A stretch of 64,000 nt of DNA from JAFGSG01 sp964626055 (GTDB lineage Bacteria > Spirochaetota > UBA4802 > JAFGDQ01). Positions 54,171 to 62,586 of this stretch are shown here, in pieces. Numbering within the stretch: position 1 is the first letter of the stretch; every line of letters begins with the position of its first letter. The stretch is taken from the NCBI GenBank assembly GCA_964626055.1, contig CAZVDF010000007.1:29607-93606 (forward strand). Reading direction: 5' to 3'. Under the pieces are notes generated by a model. The model searched no databases. It had not been told where the DNA came from and worked only from the letters and a program-made list of their open reading frames with translations. The position numbers were made by a program, and so were the translations under genes.

Positions 54171-56123
54171 TTACCCCAGTTTCGCACCGACCGGGATTTT
54201 ATCGTCAATCTCAATCAGATAAAGCCTGCCGTCTTCCCTGCTTTTCGCAGCCAGAAGCATACCGGCAGATTTATGTTTAAAAATGGTTGCGGGCTTCAGA
54301 TTGGCTACAAGCAGTATCTTTTTCCCGGCAAGGTATTCCGTATCATAATGCTCTGCAATACCGGCGACAATAGTTCTGTTGTCCAGCCCGGAGTCTATTT
54401 CCAGCTTTAAAAGCCTGTTCGATCCCTCGATCCTGGAAGCGTTTAATATTTTTGCCACCCTGATATCGACCCTGCCGAATTCCTCAATATCAAGAAGACT
54501 GTCCTTATTATCCGCCGCTGATCTATTTCCCTCAGGTGTCCGGCCTGCGATTTTGCGGGTTTTATTTTCATTTTTCTCTTTTGCCTGTGTTATCTTTTCG
54601 ATCCGCGGGAAAAGAATACCGATATCCGTTAGACTTTCCCCCGTCGTAAGAATATCCAGTTTATGCAGATCCTCAATCCGGCCTGATTTTCCGGAAGCAT
54701 TCAAAGCGGAAATTATTTTTTCAGATTTCTCGATCAGCAGAGGGGAAAGTAAAACCGCGACGCAGTAAATAGATTCAAGAAGATTACGGATAATGGATGA
54801 TAATTTTTCAATGTTCCTGTCTTTAAAGAGCTGCCAGGGTTTATGATCGTCAATATATTTATTTAAATGCCTGATAAATTCCCACAGACTCTCAATGCCG
54901 GCGCTGGTCTGAAATTTCACGCAATAATCGATGTATTCTCCTGAACACCTTTCGAAAAGAGATGCAAGTTCATCTCTGCCCGCCGGATTCGCTGCACAGA
55001 ACTCAGGTATCTTCCCGCCGAAATATTTTCCGGCCATATCGAAAGTCCTCTTTATCAGGTTGCCCAGATCATTCGCGAGATCATAATTGATCCTGTCGAT
55101 AACAACCTCCTCGCTGAATCTGGCGTCAAGACCGAACGTCATCTCCCTCAGAAAGAAATACCGTATCTGGTCGTTGCCGAACTTTAGTTTTAGATCCAGC
55201 GGTTTTACGACATTGCCCAGGCTTTTGGACATCTTCGCCTCATCCATGTTCCAGTATCCGTGCACATTCAAATGCTTATAGGGTTGTATCCCCGCGGCAT
55301 GCAGCATGGTCGGCCAGAAAATCCCGTGCGGTTTTACAATGTCTTTTGCTATGATATGATGCGCAACCGGCCAGTATTTCCTGAATTTTTCATCATCCGG
55401 ATAACCGATTGAACTTATATAATTGATAAGCGCATCGAACCAGACATATGTCACGTAGTCCTCATCGAATGGAAGAGTAATCCCCCATGTCAGCCTGGAT
55501 TTGGGTCGGGAGATGCACAGATCCTCAAGAACGCCTCCTTTCAGCATGGACATTACTTCGTTTTTGTATCTCTCCGGCCTTATAAAATCGGGATTTTTAT
55601 TGATATGATCTATCAGCCAGTCCTGGTACCTGCTCATTTTGAAAAAATAATTCTTTTCTTCAATATACTGGGGCTCTTTATTATGCTCGGCGCATTTGCC
55701 GTTCACAATTTCCTTGTCTGTCAGGAATCTCTCGCACCCGAAGCAGTAGTTACCTCCATAGCTCCCGAAATAAATATCGCCGTTATCATAAACCTTTTTT
55801 AAAATATACTGTACCACTTTCTTATGGCGGTCTTCCGTCGTTCTGATAAAATCGCTCGGTTCAATACCCATCTCTTTCCATGTCCTGCGGAAAAGACCGC
55901 TTATAATGTCCGTATATTCCTGAGGACTTGTTTTTTTTTCGGACGCGGCTATCGCAATTTTATCTCCATGTTCGTCTGTCCCCGTCATGAAATATGAATC
56001 ATGACCCAGCATCCCGTGAAATCTAAACGCAAAGTCGGCGAGTATGGTTGTGTATGCATGACCGATATGGGGCTCCGCATTCACATAATATATCGGAGTC
56101 GTCACATAAAAAGTTTTATTCAT
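54171..56123 (-). CDS. metG: Methionyl-tRNA synthetase
   Basis: 650 aa class I synthetase. PHIGHAY at residues 18-24, zinc knuckle region YCFGCERFLTDKEIVNGKCAEH, KMSKSLGN near residue 300, anticodon-binding helices, and a C-terminal tRNA-binding (OB-fold) domain from about 545 (VDIRVAKILNASRI ... ILLVANLKPA). Overlaps ricT by 8 bases, so translation is coupled. Confidence 0.95.
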   Translation of the reverse strand: MNKTFYVTTPIYYVNAEPHIGHAYTTILADFAFRFHGMLGHDSYFMTGTDEHGDKIAIAASEKKTSPQEYTDIISGLFRRTWKEMGIEPSDFIRTTEDRHKKVVQYILKKVYDNGDIYFGSYGGNYCFGCERFLTDKEIVNGKCAEHNKEPQYIEEKNYFFKMSRYQDWLIDHINKNPDFIRPERYKNEVMSMLKGGVLEDLCISRPKSRLTWGITLPFDEDYVTYVWFDALINYISSIGYPDDEKFRKYWPVAHHIIAKDIVKPHGIFWPTMLHAAGIQPYKHLNVHGYWNMDEAKMSKSLGNVVKPLDLKLKFGNDQIRYFFLREMTFGLDARFSEEVVIDRINYDLANDLGNLIKRTFDMAGKYFGGKIPEFCAANPAGRDELASLFERCSGEYIDYCVKFQTSAGIESLWEFIRHLNKYIDDHKPWQLFKDRNIEKLSSIIRNLLESIYCVAVLLSPLLIEKSEKIISALNASGKSGRIEDLHKLDILTTGESLTDIGILFPRIEKITQAKEKNENKTRKIAGRTPEGNRSAADNKDSLLDIEEFGRVDIRVAKILNASRIEGSNRLLKLEIDSGLDNRTIVAGIAEHYDTEYLAGKKILLVANLKPATIFKHKSAGMLLAAKSREDGRLYLIEIDDKIPVGAKLG

Positions 56124-56991
56124 CCATGGCCTCTGTATTATTCTCTTTTAGATGTACGTCTGTTAAATTTTTAATGATCTCTTCGCTTATATAAAATTTA
56201 TTGTTGACCTTCTGCAGATTATCACTCCGGACATCCACCATGCAATTATCATTCTTTAATTTCACAAATCCGTTTAAAGTGTCGACGGATATTACTCTGA
56301 ATATCTTCTCCCCGACATGAATTTCCGTATCGACGGAGGGTAAATATTTATTTAGTTCCTTATATAAGGCATATTCATATCCCAGGCAGCAAAGAAGCCT
56401 CCCGCACATACCGGATATCTTCAAGGAATTCAGATTTAAATTCTGCTCCTTAGCCATTTTAATTGAGACAGGATCGAAGCCATCGCTTAAAAAACCGCAG
56501 CATAATTCCCTGCCGCAGAGGCCGAATCCGCCGATAATTTTTGTCTCATCGCGAACCCCGATCTGCCTCATCTCTATTCTTGTTCTGAATACCGCCGCCA
56601 GGTCCCTGACTATCTCTCTGAAATCGATCCTGTTCTCCGCGACAAAATAAAAAATAATCTTTGTCCTGTCATAAAGACACTTTACAGACACAAGCTTCAT
56701 CTCAAGCTTTCGCTCGGCTATCTTCTTCCTGGAAATCTGAAATGCTTTTTCTTCAAGAGCAATTATTTCTCTAAGCTTTTTGATCTCCTCTTCCGAAGCG
56801 GTCCTTAAAATTCTGCCTTTTTTATCTATCTGGTTTTCATTCAAATATTTTATATTCCTGCATGTGCATCCAATATCCGTCCCGTGTTCGGTTTCTATGA
56901 TATAGTGCGTATTTATTTCAACAGGCACTTCATTGGTATCCACATAGCATGCTTCGCAGCAATTACGTATTTTAATATATATGACGGACAC
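56116..56991 (-). CDS. ricT: PSP1-domain protein, RicT/YaaT-like
   Basis: 291 aa from GTG 56991, seven bases after CGGAGG; the TTG at 56997 is too close to that site. PSP1 C-terminal signature FGLCGRELCCGFLSDGF and ISGMCGRLLCCLGYEY. The cysteine set recalls the Fe-S ligands of RicT in Bacillus. Gene order yaaR-holB-ricT resembles Bacillus. Likely involved in RNA maturation or replication control, as a RicAFT relative; partners are not seen. Confidence 0.88.
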   Translation of the reverse strand: MSVIYIKIRNCCEACYVDTNEVPVEINTHYIIETEHGTDIGCTCRNIKYLNENQIDKKGRILRTASEEEIKKLREIIALEEKAFQISRKKIAERKLEMKLVSVKCLYDRTKIIFYFVAENRIDFREIVRDLAAVFRTRIEMRQIGVRDETKIIGGFGLCGRELCCGFLSDGFDPVSIKMAKEQNLNLNSLKISGMCGRLLCCLGYEYALYKELNKYLPSVDTEIHVGEKIFRVISVDTLNGFVKLKNDNCMVDVRSDNLQKVNNKFYISEEIIKNLTDVHLKENNTEAMDE

Positions 56992-57026
56992 GCTCAATCC
57001 TCCGAAAATTATCTTACTATCCGCTA

Positions 57027-58007
57027 TTAAGACAGAGAGTACAGCATCCCTTTAAATGAATATTTGATATTTAAATGATACCCTTCGCTTCTTTTCAACG
57101 AGATCAATACTTTCAGCAAATTTAAAACCTTTTTTTCGCTATCAAGAAAAAGTCCATTTAATCCGGGAAAATTGATTTTCTCCTTTTTAATAACCGTCAA
57201 GAGGTTCAGCCTGTATATATTTAAAATAATATCAAGGAATAATTCAATTTTAATTTTATTCCGGATCACACCGAAATCAAAGTCGAATATTTTCTCCTCT
57301 TTAAAAAATAATGATATCGCCCTGCAAATACCGATAATCTTTTCGAAAATATCGGAGTCGTTCAGTATTTCCGCGATCTCCATCGATCCTCCGGAAATTT
57401 TAACAATCATATCGATAAAATCCGGATCGTCGTTTGAGAGGCCGGAAAGATTCTTCTTCATAAGTGTCTCTTTAACATCCGGGCCGGACAACGGGGAAAA
57501 CCTTATTTCCGTACATCTCGAAAGTATAGTGGGAAGCAGATTATTCCTGTTGGATGTGATCAAAACGAAGCATGTCCCATGCGACGGCTCTTCAATGGTC
57601 TTCAGAAGAGCGTTCTGGCCTTCTTCGGTAATTCTGTCAATCCCGTCTATCAATACCGCTTTGCTGCCGCTTATGGATTTTGCGGTCAGGCGATCGATCA
57701 GCCACCTGACGCTTCCGGCTTCGCGCGTATCTTCATTTCCGATGGGGATAACACCTTTTTCATTCGGATTGATCTCTATGAAATCCGGATGTGTTTCATG
57801 CTCAATCTGTCTGCATGAAGCACAGGATAAACATGGAGGATTCGGATTTTTACAAAAAAGAGAGCTTAAAAATCTTTTTGCCAGTAATTTTTTTCCAATA
57901 CCGGACGCGCCGGTAAAGAGTATAGCCTGGGGCACTTTATTGGATTTTAAAAGAAATTCCAGATTTTTTATCTGCCTTTGATGTCCTCTGATACCTTCAA
58001 CATTCAT
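57027..58007 (-). CDS. holB: DNA polymerase III delta prime subunit
   Basis: About 326 aa from the ATG at 58007 (a GTG at 58043 would add 12 residues; ribosome sites are weak for both). AAA+ clamp-loader features: Walker A GASGIGKK, zinc module CKNPNPPCLSCASC, VLIDGIDRITEEGQNALLKT, EEPSHGT and the SRC motif (ILSRCTEIRF). Part of the clamp loader in the yaaR-holB-ricT-metG block. Confidence 0.88.
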   Translation of the reverse strand: MNVEGIRGHQRQIKNLEFLLKSNKVPQAILFTGASGIGKKLLAKRFLSSLFCKNPNPPCLSCASCRQIEHETHPDFIEINPNEKGVIPIGNEDTREAGSVRWLIDRLTAKSISGSKAVLIDGIDRITEEGQNALLKTIEEPSHGTCFVLITSNRNNLLPTILSRCTEIRFSPLSGPDVKETLMKKNLSGLSNDDPDFIDMIVKISGGSMEIAEILNDSDIFEKIIGICRAISLFFKEEKIFDFDFGVIRNKIKIELFLDIILNIYRLNLLTVIKKEKINFPGLNGLFLDSEKKVLNLLKVLISLKRSEGYHLNIKYSFKGMLYSLS

Positions 58008-58157
58008 AATATAATTTTTATCGCTGAGCCGGAAGCCCGGCACTATTTGTTTTCTTTAACCGGATTGATTTATAGAGTGGGAAAGAGCAAAAAATCCGGT
58101 ACTTGGTTACATTTGCCATTAGCGGTCAGTAATAGTATTTCAAAATTTGACAGCATA

Positions 58158-58604
58158 CTAGTACAGTAAATCAAATACAAGTCCTCTGATTTCTTCAATT
58201 GTTTTCAATAAATTAAATGCTTTATTATTCCGGCTTGTAATTTCCCGCGCGATCTCGAAAAGCTTTTCATTTATTTTTTTTACTATGATAAAATCGGCTT
58301 TATCCTTTCTCAATCGTTTGAGCTTCTGTGTTTCAAATCCCTCGTTTAAAATTTTTTTTAATATCTTTTCGACAATCGATCTGTATCTATTTAAATAATA
58401 TAGCGACTGGTTTGACAAAAAATTCCTTTCTTCTTCCTGCAATTCATTGAACAATTCATCGATAGAACCCCGGAACTCGAATGAAATTCTGTCGTTTAAA
58501 ACAGCATTAAAGGATTCATTTGTCTTCGCATTATGCGATTTTATTTTCGATTTTACCTTGGAGTTTTCTTCTTTCTTTGCACCAGCGGGAGTTATATTTA
58601 TCAA
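58158..58604 (-). CDS. YaaR-like DUF327 protein
   Basis: 148 aa, highly charged and helical. It starts with TTG at 58604, with AAAGGAT eight bases before it. The segment FRGSIDELFNELQEEERNFL and YLNRYRSIVEKILKKIL...VKKINEKLFEIAREI fits YaaR (DUF327), which sits beside holB in Bacillus. That context raises confidence. Function unknown. Confidence 0.75.
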   Translation of the reverse strand: MINITPAGAKKEENSKVKSKIKSHNAKTNESFNAVLNDRISFEFRGSIDELFNELQEEERNFLSNQSLYYLNRYRSIVEKILKKILNEGFETQKLKRLRKDKADFIIVKKINEKLFEIAREITSRNNKAFNLLKTIEEIRGLVFDLLY

Positions 58605-58618
58605 TTATAATGATCCTT

Positions 58619-58972
58619 TTATTGTTTTTTATTGATCGTACAATTTCCTTCAAATATGACTCCTTCTTCCATAACTAAGCCCGGTGTAAATATATTGCCC
58701 TCGACACGACCTGTTGAAAGCATAATGACCCTCTCCGTCGCAAATATATTGCCCCTGACTTTTCCGCCGACTACAACAACATTCGCCTTGATATCAGTTA
58801 TTGCTTCCCCGGTCTGGCCGATCAGAACTTTGCCTTCCGTCTCAATTGTCCCTTTAAATTTGCCGTCAATTCGCAGGAGCCCGTTGATCGTGAATTCACC
58901 CTTAAATTCGGATCCCTCGCCTATTATACTATTTACAATTTTATCTTCTATTTGTTTTACTGCTCTGGTCAT
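58619..58972 (-). CDS. Bactofilin
   Basis: 117 aa from the ATG at 58972 (CGGAG upstream; the TTG at 58984 is less likely). Right-handed beta-helix protein with DUF583 pattern: SIIGEGSEFKGEFTINGLLR, IDGKFKGTIETEGKVLIG, VVVGGKVRGNIFATERVIM and GRVEGNIFTPGLVMEEG. Bactofilins polymerise into cytoskeletal filaments and are linked to cell shape in spirochaetes and others. 14 bases before the yaaR-like gene, same strand. Confidence 0.92.
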   Translation of the reverse strand: MTRAVKQIEDKIVNSIIGEGSEFKGEFTINGLLRIDGKFKGTIETEGKVLIGQTGEAITDIKANVVVVGGKVRGNIFATERVIMLSTGRVEGNIFTPGLVMEEGVIFEGNCTINKKQ

Positions 58973-59244
58973 ATATCTCCGCAATATAAACTCACAGTTA
59001 TTGCATTACCGCACATGTCATAATTTATATTATTTTACAGATTTGCAAGTAAGTTTTTCTGCTATTCACACAGAAAGACTGCAACTGCAGCTCGCTGAAG
59101 CAACTTTTTTAAGCAAACAGAATGAATCGTCGGTATCCGAATTATTTATATCGTTTAATTTTCCGGCTTATCGTATTGGATTCTGCTTTGTATAGGTTTG
59201 TTAAAATGCGGATTAAAAAAAAATTTTTTTTATTAAAAAAATAT

Positions 59245-59272
59245 TTGACATTTTAGCATATCTCCGTATAAT
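59245..59272 (+). promoter_or_regulatory. Consensus sigma-70 promoter for the 50-codon gene
   Basis: TTGACA at 59245-59250 and TATAAT at 59267-59272 with a 16-base spacer, both hexamers perfect. An A/T-rich tract upstream could act as an UP element. It lies 39 bases before the ATG of the small gene, which implies strong constitutive transcription. Confidence 0.75.
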
Positions 59273-59311
59273 TCCAAACACGGGATATTATTTTCAACAG
59301 GGAGGTAGCCT

Positions 59312-59464
59312 ATGCGTATGATGAGAAATTCTATTTACCGGCTTTTAGATTACGGATGGCCGGATAGAGTTATCGCAAGTTACTTGATGATCAAGCCGAC
59401 TATAGTCAAGTATTACCGTAAAAAAAGCGGTATAGTCAGAGATGAATATCAAGGGTTCTACTAA
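59312..59464 (+). CDS. 50-residue putative helix-turn-helix protein
   Basis: An ATG at 59312 follows a GGGAGGT ribosome site by a few bases; stop TAA at 59462-59464. The product is basic and short. Its middle, YRLLDYGWPDRVIASYL, then IKPTIVKYYRKKSG, has the look of a helix-turn-helix (sigma-like or transposase-N-like) in which 'IASYL...TIVKYY' forms the recognition unit. Flanked by a consensus promoter and a strong terminator, so it is a genuine single-gene transcript. No function assigned; a small DNA-binding regulator is likely. Confidence 0.68.
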   Translation: MRMMRNSIYRLLDYGWPDRVIASYLMIKPTIVKYYRKKSGIVRDEYQGFY

Positions 59465-59546
59465 AATCCGACTAAATAATCATTTTAATTATAAACTATG
59501 TCAACAATTTTTTATGAAAAAATATTTTTTTCTAAAAAAAATCTTG

Positions 59547-59591
59547 AGCAAGGATAACTCATCCCCGGCAAAATTAAGAGTTATCCTTGCT
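59547..59591 (+). terminator. Rho-independent terminator after the 50-codon gene
   Basis: agcaaggataactc (59547-59560) pairs with gagttatccttgct (59578-59591), a perfect 14-bp stem with a 17-base loop, followed by aaataattttttatt. It lies about 80 bases past the stop codon. Confidence 0.75.
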
Positions 59592-59759
59592 AAATAATTT
59601 TTTATTCCGACATGGTCAAAAAAAATCCGATTAAATATTTTCATATCTTTCATATCTTTCTCATATTCATCCGGTTTTAAAAATCTTACTTGCTTTTATA
59701 ATAATATTATTCATATACTATTCAGTATTAATCAGCTATTAGATAATAATATAATTTTC

Positions 59760-59845
59760 CGGGACAAGCCCCGGTACTGACGTACCGGTTCGCCGCCGTC
59801 TCCGGTGTCGCGTCGATCTCCGCTTATTGCGCAGAGGGGGTAATA
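59760..59845. repeat. GC-rich palindrome block
   Basis: ccggg...cccgg and ccggtac (59771-59777) / gtaccgg (59782-59788) sit in a GC-rich island within AT-rich surroundings, resembling the block at 24331-24414 in style but not in sequence. Confidence 0.4.
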
Positions 59846-59900
59846 TTTTTAACTATTAAGGCCCATCAATACTACTATATATACTTTTTTAAGAATAAAC

Positions 59901-60374
59901 GTGAAACCGAAATTAAAAGAAAAAACAGAAAATATTAAAGGTGCGGATGATACTCTGTTCGGACTTTTATCTGTTTATAAATTATATAACACATATTTCA
60001 GAATTTTGATGAACGAGGAAAATAGTAGTCTGCTTCTTCAAATTACCGGCAATCCTAAGAAATGGCCTGCCATTGGAGATGAAAGATATAAAGGTTACAG
60101 GCAGCTCAAGAGGGCCGAGATGGACACAACCAAGCTTTCCGTTAAATATCTTTCTCCTGAACATTTGATCGAACAACTGGGTCCTGTTCTCGGAATAAAA
60201 GTCCCTGCCAACGATGCATCGATATCCAATAATCTTGATGCCGACGGATTTTATTCAATAGAGATCAAATCAAAATACCTGCAGGAAATAATCCAGGTAT
60301 TGGAAAAAATAATTGATTTATCGCCGGAAAGGAAATACGAAATACTGGAAAAATCTTTTTCAAAAAGTATTTAA
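59901..60374 (+). CDS. Uncharacterised cytoplasmic protein
   Basis: 157 aa, begins with GTG 59901 with little ribosome-site support. Helical and charged; NEENSSLLLQITGNPKKWPAI and QLKRAEMDTTKLSVKYLSPE are distinctive stretches. No signal or membrane segment. First of three unrecognised genes on this strand. Not recognised. Confidence 0.55.
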   Translation: MKPKLKEKTENIKGADDTLFGLLSVYKLYNTYFRILMNEENSSLLLQITGNPKKWPAIGDERYKGYRQLKRAEMDTTKLSVKYLSPEHLIEQLGPVLGIKVPANDASISNNLDADGFYSIEIKSKYLQEIIQVLEKIIDLSPERKYEILEKSFSKSI

Positions 60375-60408
60375 AAGCATATAAACAAATGTACAAACAG
60401 GTCTGACA

Positions 60409-61458
60409 ATGCAGGAAAACCAAGCCCCAAAAGATGCTTTCGGTGAAAAAACGAAATTAATTAATATGGCTCTCAAATATACTGACGGCGACATGGAAAG
60501 AGCCAAATTCATGATATCCGGACAATATAATGATGTAAAAATAATTAAGGGGAAATTCGACGTAAAAGAATCAAATGTCTACGGCCTCTTTCTGATATTT
60601 TTCAATCTTCCAAACAGATATATAATGCATATTAATACATTCATTCAATCGAAAGAGAATGTCATTGCAAAGGCCAGTATTTTTGACAGCTGGAAAGCAT
60701 ACCATGCGGATATTACGAATTTTGAGAAAACGGAAGATGATTTTATCCCTTCCGGCGAATTTATTAAACACGTTGCATACTCGCTGTCCAGCCAGAACGT
60801 TTATTCCGAAATTGAAACCGATAATCTCGAACAGCTGACCAGGATATTAACTGACATCATTAATAAATTCTATCAGACCGCTTATACGGTTTGCAAATTG
60901 AGCATTGAGAATACCAATTCATTGACGATGGAACTGGCAAATATCTCCATTGAAGAACCGCAAAAAGCAGCGGACAAAGAACCGGAGAAGCTCGACGGAG
61001 AATTAACGGGAAAAATAGCGGCGATCGAATCAAAAGCCGAATATGTCTTAAACGGCAGAATTATTATTTCACCGATCAAAGGAAAACATATCAGTGAAAT
61101 CAAAGTCGGCGAGAAAATAAAAATTTTACTTACAGGCAGCGACTCCATAAATAAACAGATCGCAAAATCGCTAAAAGCGCTATCCGAAGATAACGAAATA
61201 TTGCCGATAACCATGCGAATCACGGAAAAATTTCCTATGGATAAAAAAGGATATTATATTTACGGTCTCATAGCGAAAAATGTGCTGGTAAGGATCGTTG
61301 AAGAAGAAGATGTAAAAATCGAAACTGATACGGTTCAGAAAATTTTAAAATCAGCAAAACATGAAAAGAATAATTCCGATAGCCGTACAATAATATATAT
61401 AGTATTACTTGTAGGCCTGCTATTCATAATTCTGGCACTTATATTAATTATTTTATAA
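60409..61458 (+). CDS. Uncharacterised tail-anchored protein
   Basis: 349 aa. A soluble alpha/beta N-terminal part to about residue 325, then a single very hydrophobic C-terminal helix (IIYIVLLVGLLFIILALI) that would anchor it in the membrane with the bulk in the cytoplasm. DGELTGKIAAIESKAEYVLN, then GKHISEIKVGEKIKILL hints at a beta-strand domain. Lies 34 bases after the previous gene; probably cotranscribed. Function unknown. Confidence 0.65.
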   Translation: MQENQAPKDAFGEKTKLINMALKYTDGDMERAKFMISGQYNDVKIIKGKFDVKESNVYGLFLIFFNLPNRYIMHINTFIQSKENVIAKASIFDSWKAYHADITNFEKTEDDFIPSGEFIKHVAYSLSSQNVYSEIETDNLEQLTRILTDIINKFYQTAYTVCKLSIENTNSLTMELANISIEEPQKAADKEPEKLDGELTGKIAAIESKAEYVLNGRIIISPIKGKHISEIKVGEKIKILLTGSDSINKQIAKSLKALSEDNEILPITMRITEKFPMDKKGYYIYGLIAKNVLVRIVEEEDVKIETDTVQKILKSAKHEKNNSDSRTIIYIVLLVGLLFIILALILIIL

Positions 61459-61478
61459 CCCGCAAAAATTTACAATTA

Positions 61479-62372
61479 ATGTCTAAAGTCTTATTAACTG
61501 CAATTATTCCGGTACTTTTCTTATTCCTTTCAGTTAAAAATTTTTCTCTCGCTCAAATGCCTGACTGGACCCAGATTATAGATAAGGACAATAATCGATT
61601 TTTCATTGATAATAACGGGAAAATATGGACTTCCGGGAAACCCGAATTCGACTACAAGCCGGTATCTGCCGAAGGAATAGAATACTATCTGAATCAGGGA
61701 ATTGGGCTGATAAAAGACCATAACAAAGCGGAGGGATTAACGCTGCTTAAATCGATTATGGCTTTGCCCGGGAGAAACGACATCGTCTACAATGCCCAGG
61801 TTGCAGCCTCAAAGCATATAAACCATCTGATAAAAACAGAAGGGACCAGATACGGCGACCTGAATGAAAAGGCTTCTCTTCTGCTAATTAAAAACGATAG
61901 TTCGGTTACATTAATAAACGATAGCATGAAATATTCCATTAAAGCTCCGGTATTCTTAAAAATAATCTCTCTCAGGACAAGAAAGAAACCGGATTATAAA
62001 TACTGCGGGATTCTGCTGGCGTGCAGATTTACAGATAAAGCAGGAGAAGACAAAAAAGGATATTCGGGATATGACCTTTTGATCGCAATTGACAGCGAAA
62101 ATTTTCCATACAATATAAAAGATCTTGAAAAATATAAAGATGACTGGAGGAAGAGAATAGGCAACGACACCCTCGAAAGAAAAATTGTTAGGAAAAATAA
62201 TCTTCAGATAATAATTAATTATAAGGATAAATATCCGCCGCATTATTCCGGTTTCGAAGCTTTCTATATAAAAAATAATTTCGGATACTGCGTAAAAGCC
62301 ATAACAGGTGCGGAGCTTTTCAATAAATATAAAGCTGAAATAACAAATGTAATCGATAATTTTAGAATATAA
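61479..62372 (+). CDS. Uncharacterised exported protein
   Basis: 297 aa with signal peptide (LLTAIIPVLFLFLSVKNFSLA, cleavage before QMP). The mature domain begins DWTQIIDKDNNRFFIDNNGK, repeat-like in its WTQII...KIWTS phrasing, then helical (YLNQGIGLIKDHNKAEGLTLL) and beta-rich. Secreted or periplasmic. The stop codon lies four bases before the family A element. Function unknown. Confidence 0.65.
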   Translation: MSKVLLTAIIPVLFLFLSVKNFSLAQMPDWTQIIDKDNNRFFIDNNGKIWTSGKPEFDYKPVSAEGIEYYLNQGIGLIKDHNKAEGLTLLKSIMALPGRNDIVYNAQVAASKHINHLIKTEGTRYGDLNEKASLLLIKNDSSVTLINDSMKYSIKAPVFLKIISLRTRKKPDYKYCGILLACRFTDKAGEDKKGYSGYDLLIAIDSENFPYNIKDLEKYKDDWRKRIGNDTLERKIVRKNNLQIIINYKDKYPPHYSGFEAFYIKNNFGYCVKAITGAELFNKYKAEITNVIDNFRI

Positions 62373-62376
62373 GTAA

Positions 62377-62586
62377 AGAGTGCATCCCAAAACCTATCAT
62401 TAATGGATAAATTCGTATTACTGCTCAGAATTATAAGTGCAGAGCAACATCAATACTATCTATAATTTCCTGCGGGATTAGGGTTTCGCCCGTTGCCTTC
62501 GGCCTCAGACAGTCCTCGGAAATTATAGATAGTATTATATTGCCATTGATTGCATTTTGCTTTATACAGGTTTTGGGACGCACTCT
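62377..62586. mobile_element. Family A inverted-repeat element, 210-bp full copy
   Basis: Left terminus agagtgcatcccaaaacct (62377-62395) and right terminus aggttttgggacgcactct (62568-62586) are inverted repeats with one mismatch. A perfect nested 19-bp inverted repeat lies inside: 62452-62470 against 62518-62536. The core begins ctgcgggat and contains a 36-base block identical to 40744-40779. The right end carries the dapF stop codon. Non-coding, MITE-like. Confidence 0.78.

Larger units (their letters stand above)
59465..59900. other. Intergenic region with terminator and GC-rich block
   Basis: 435 bases. After the terminator at 59547-59591 there is AT-rich DNA and a GC-rich block at 59760-59845 with palindromes (ccggtac-tgac-gtaccgg at 59771-59788). 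No gene seen. Confidence 0.65.
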
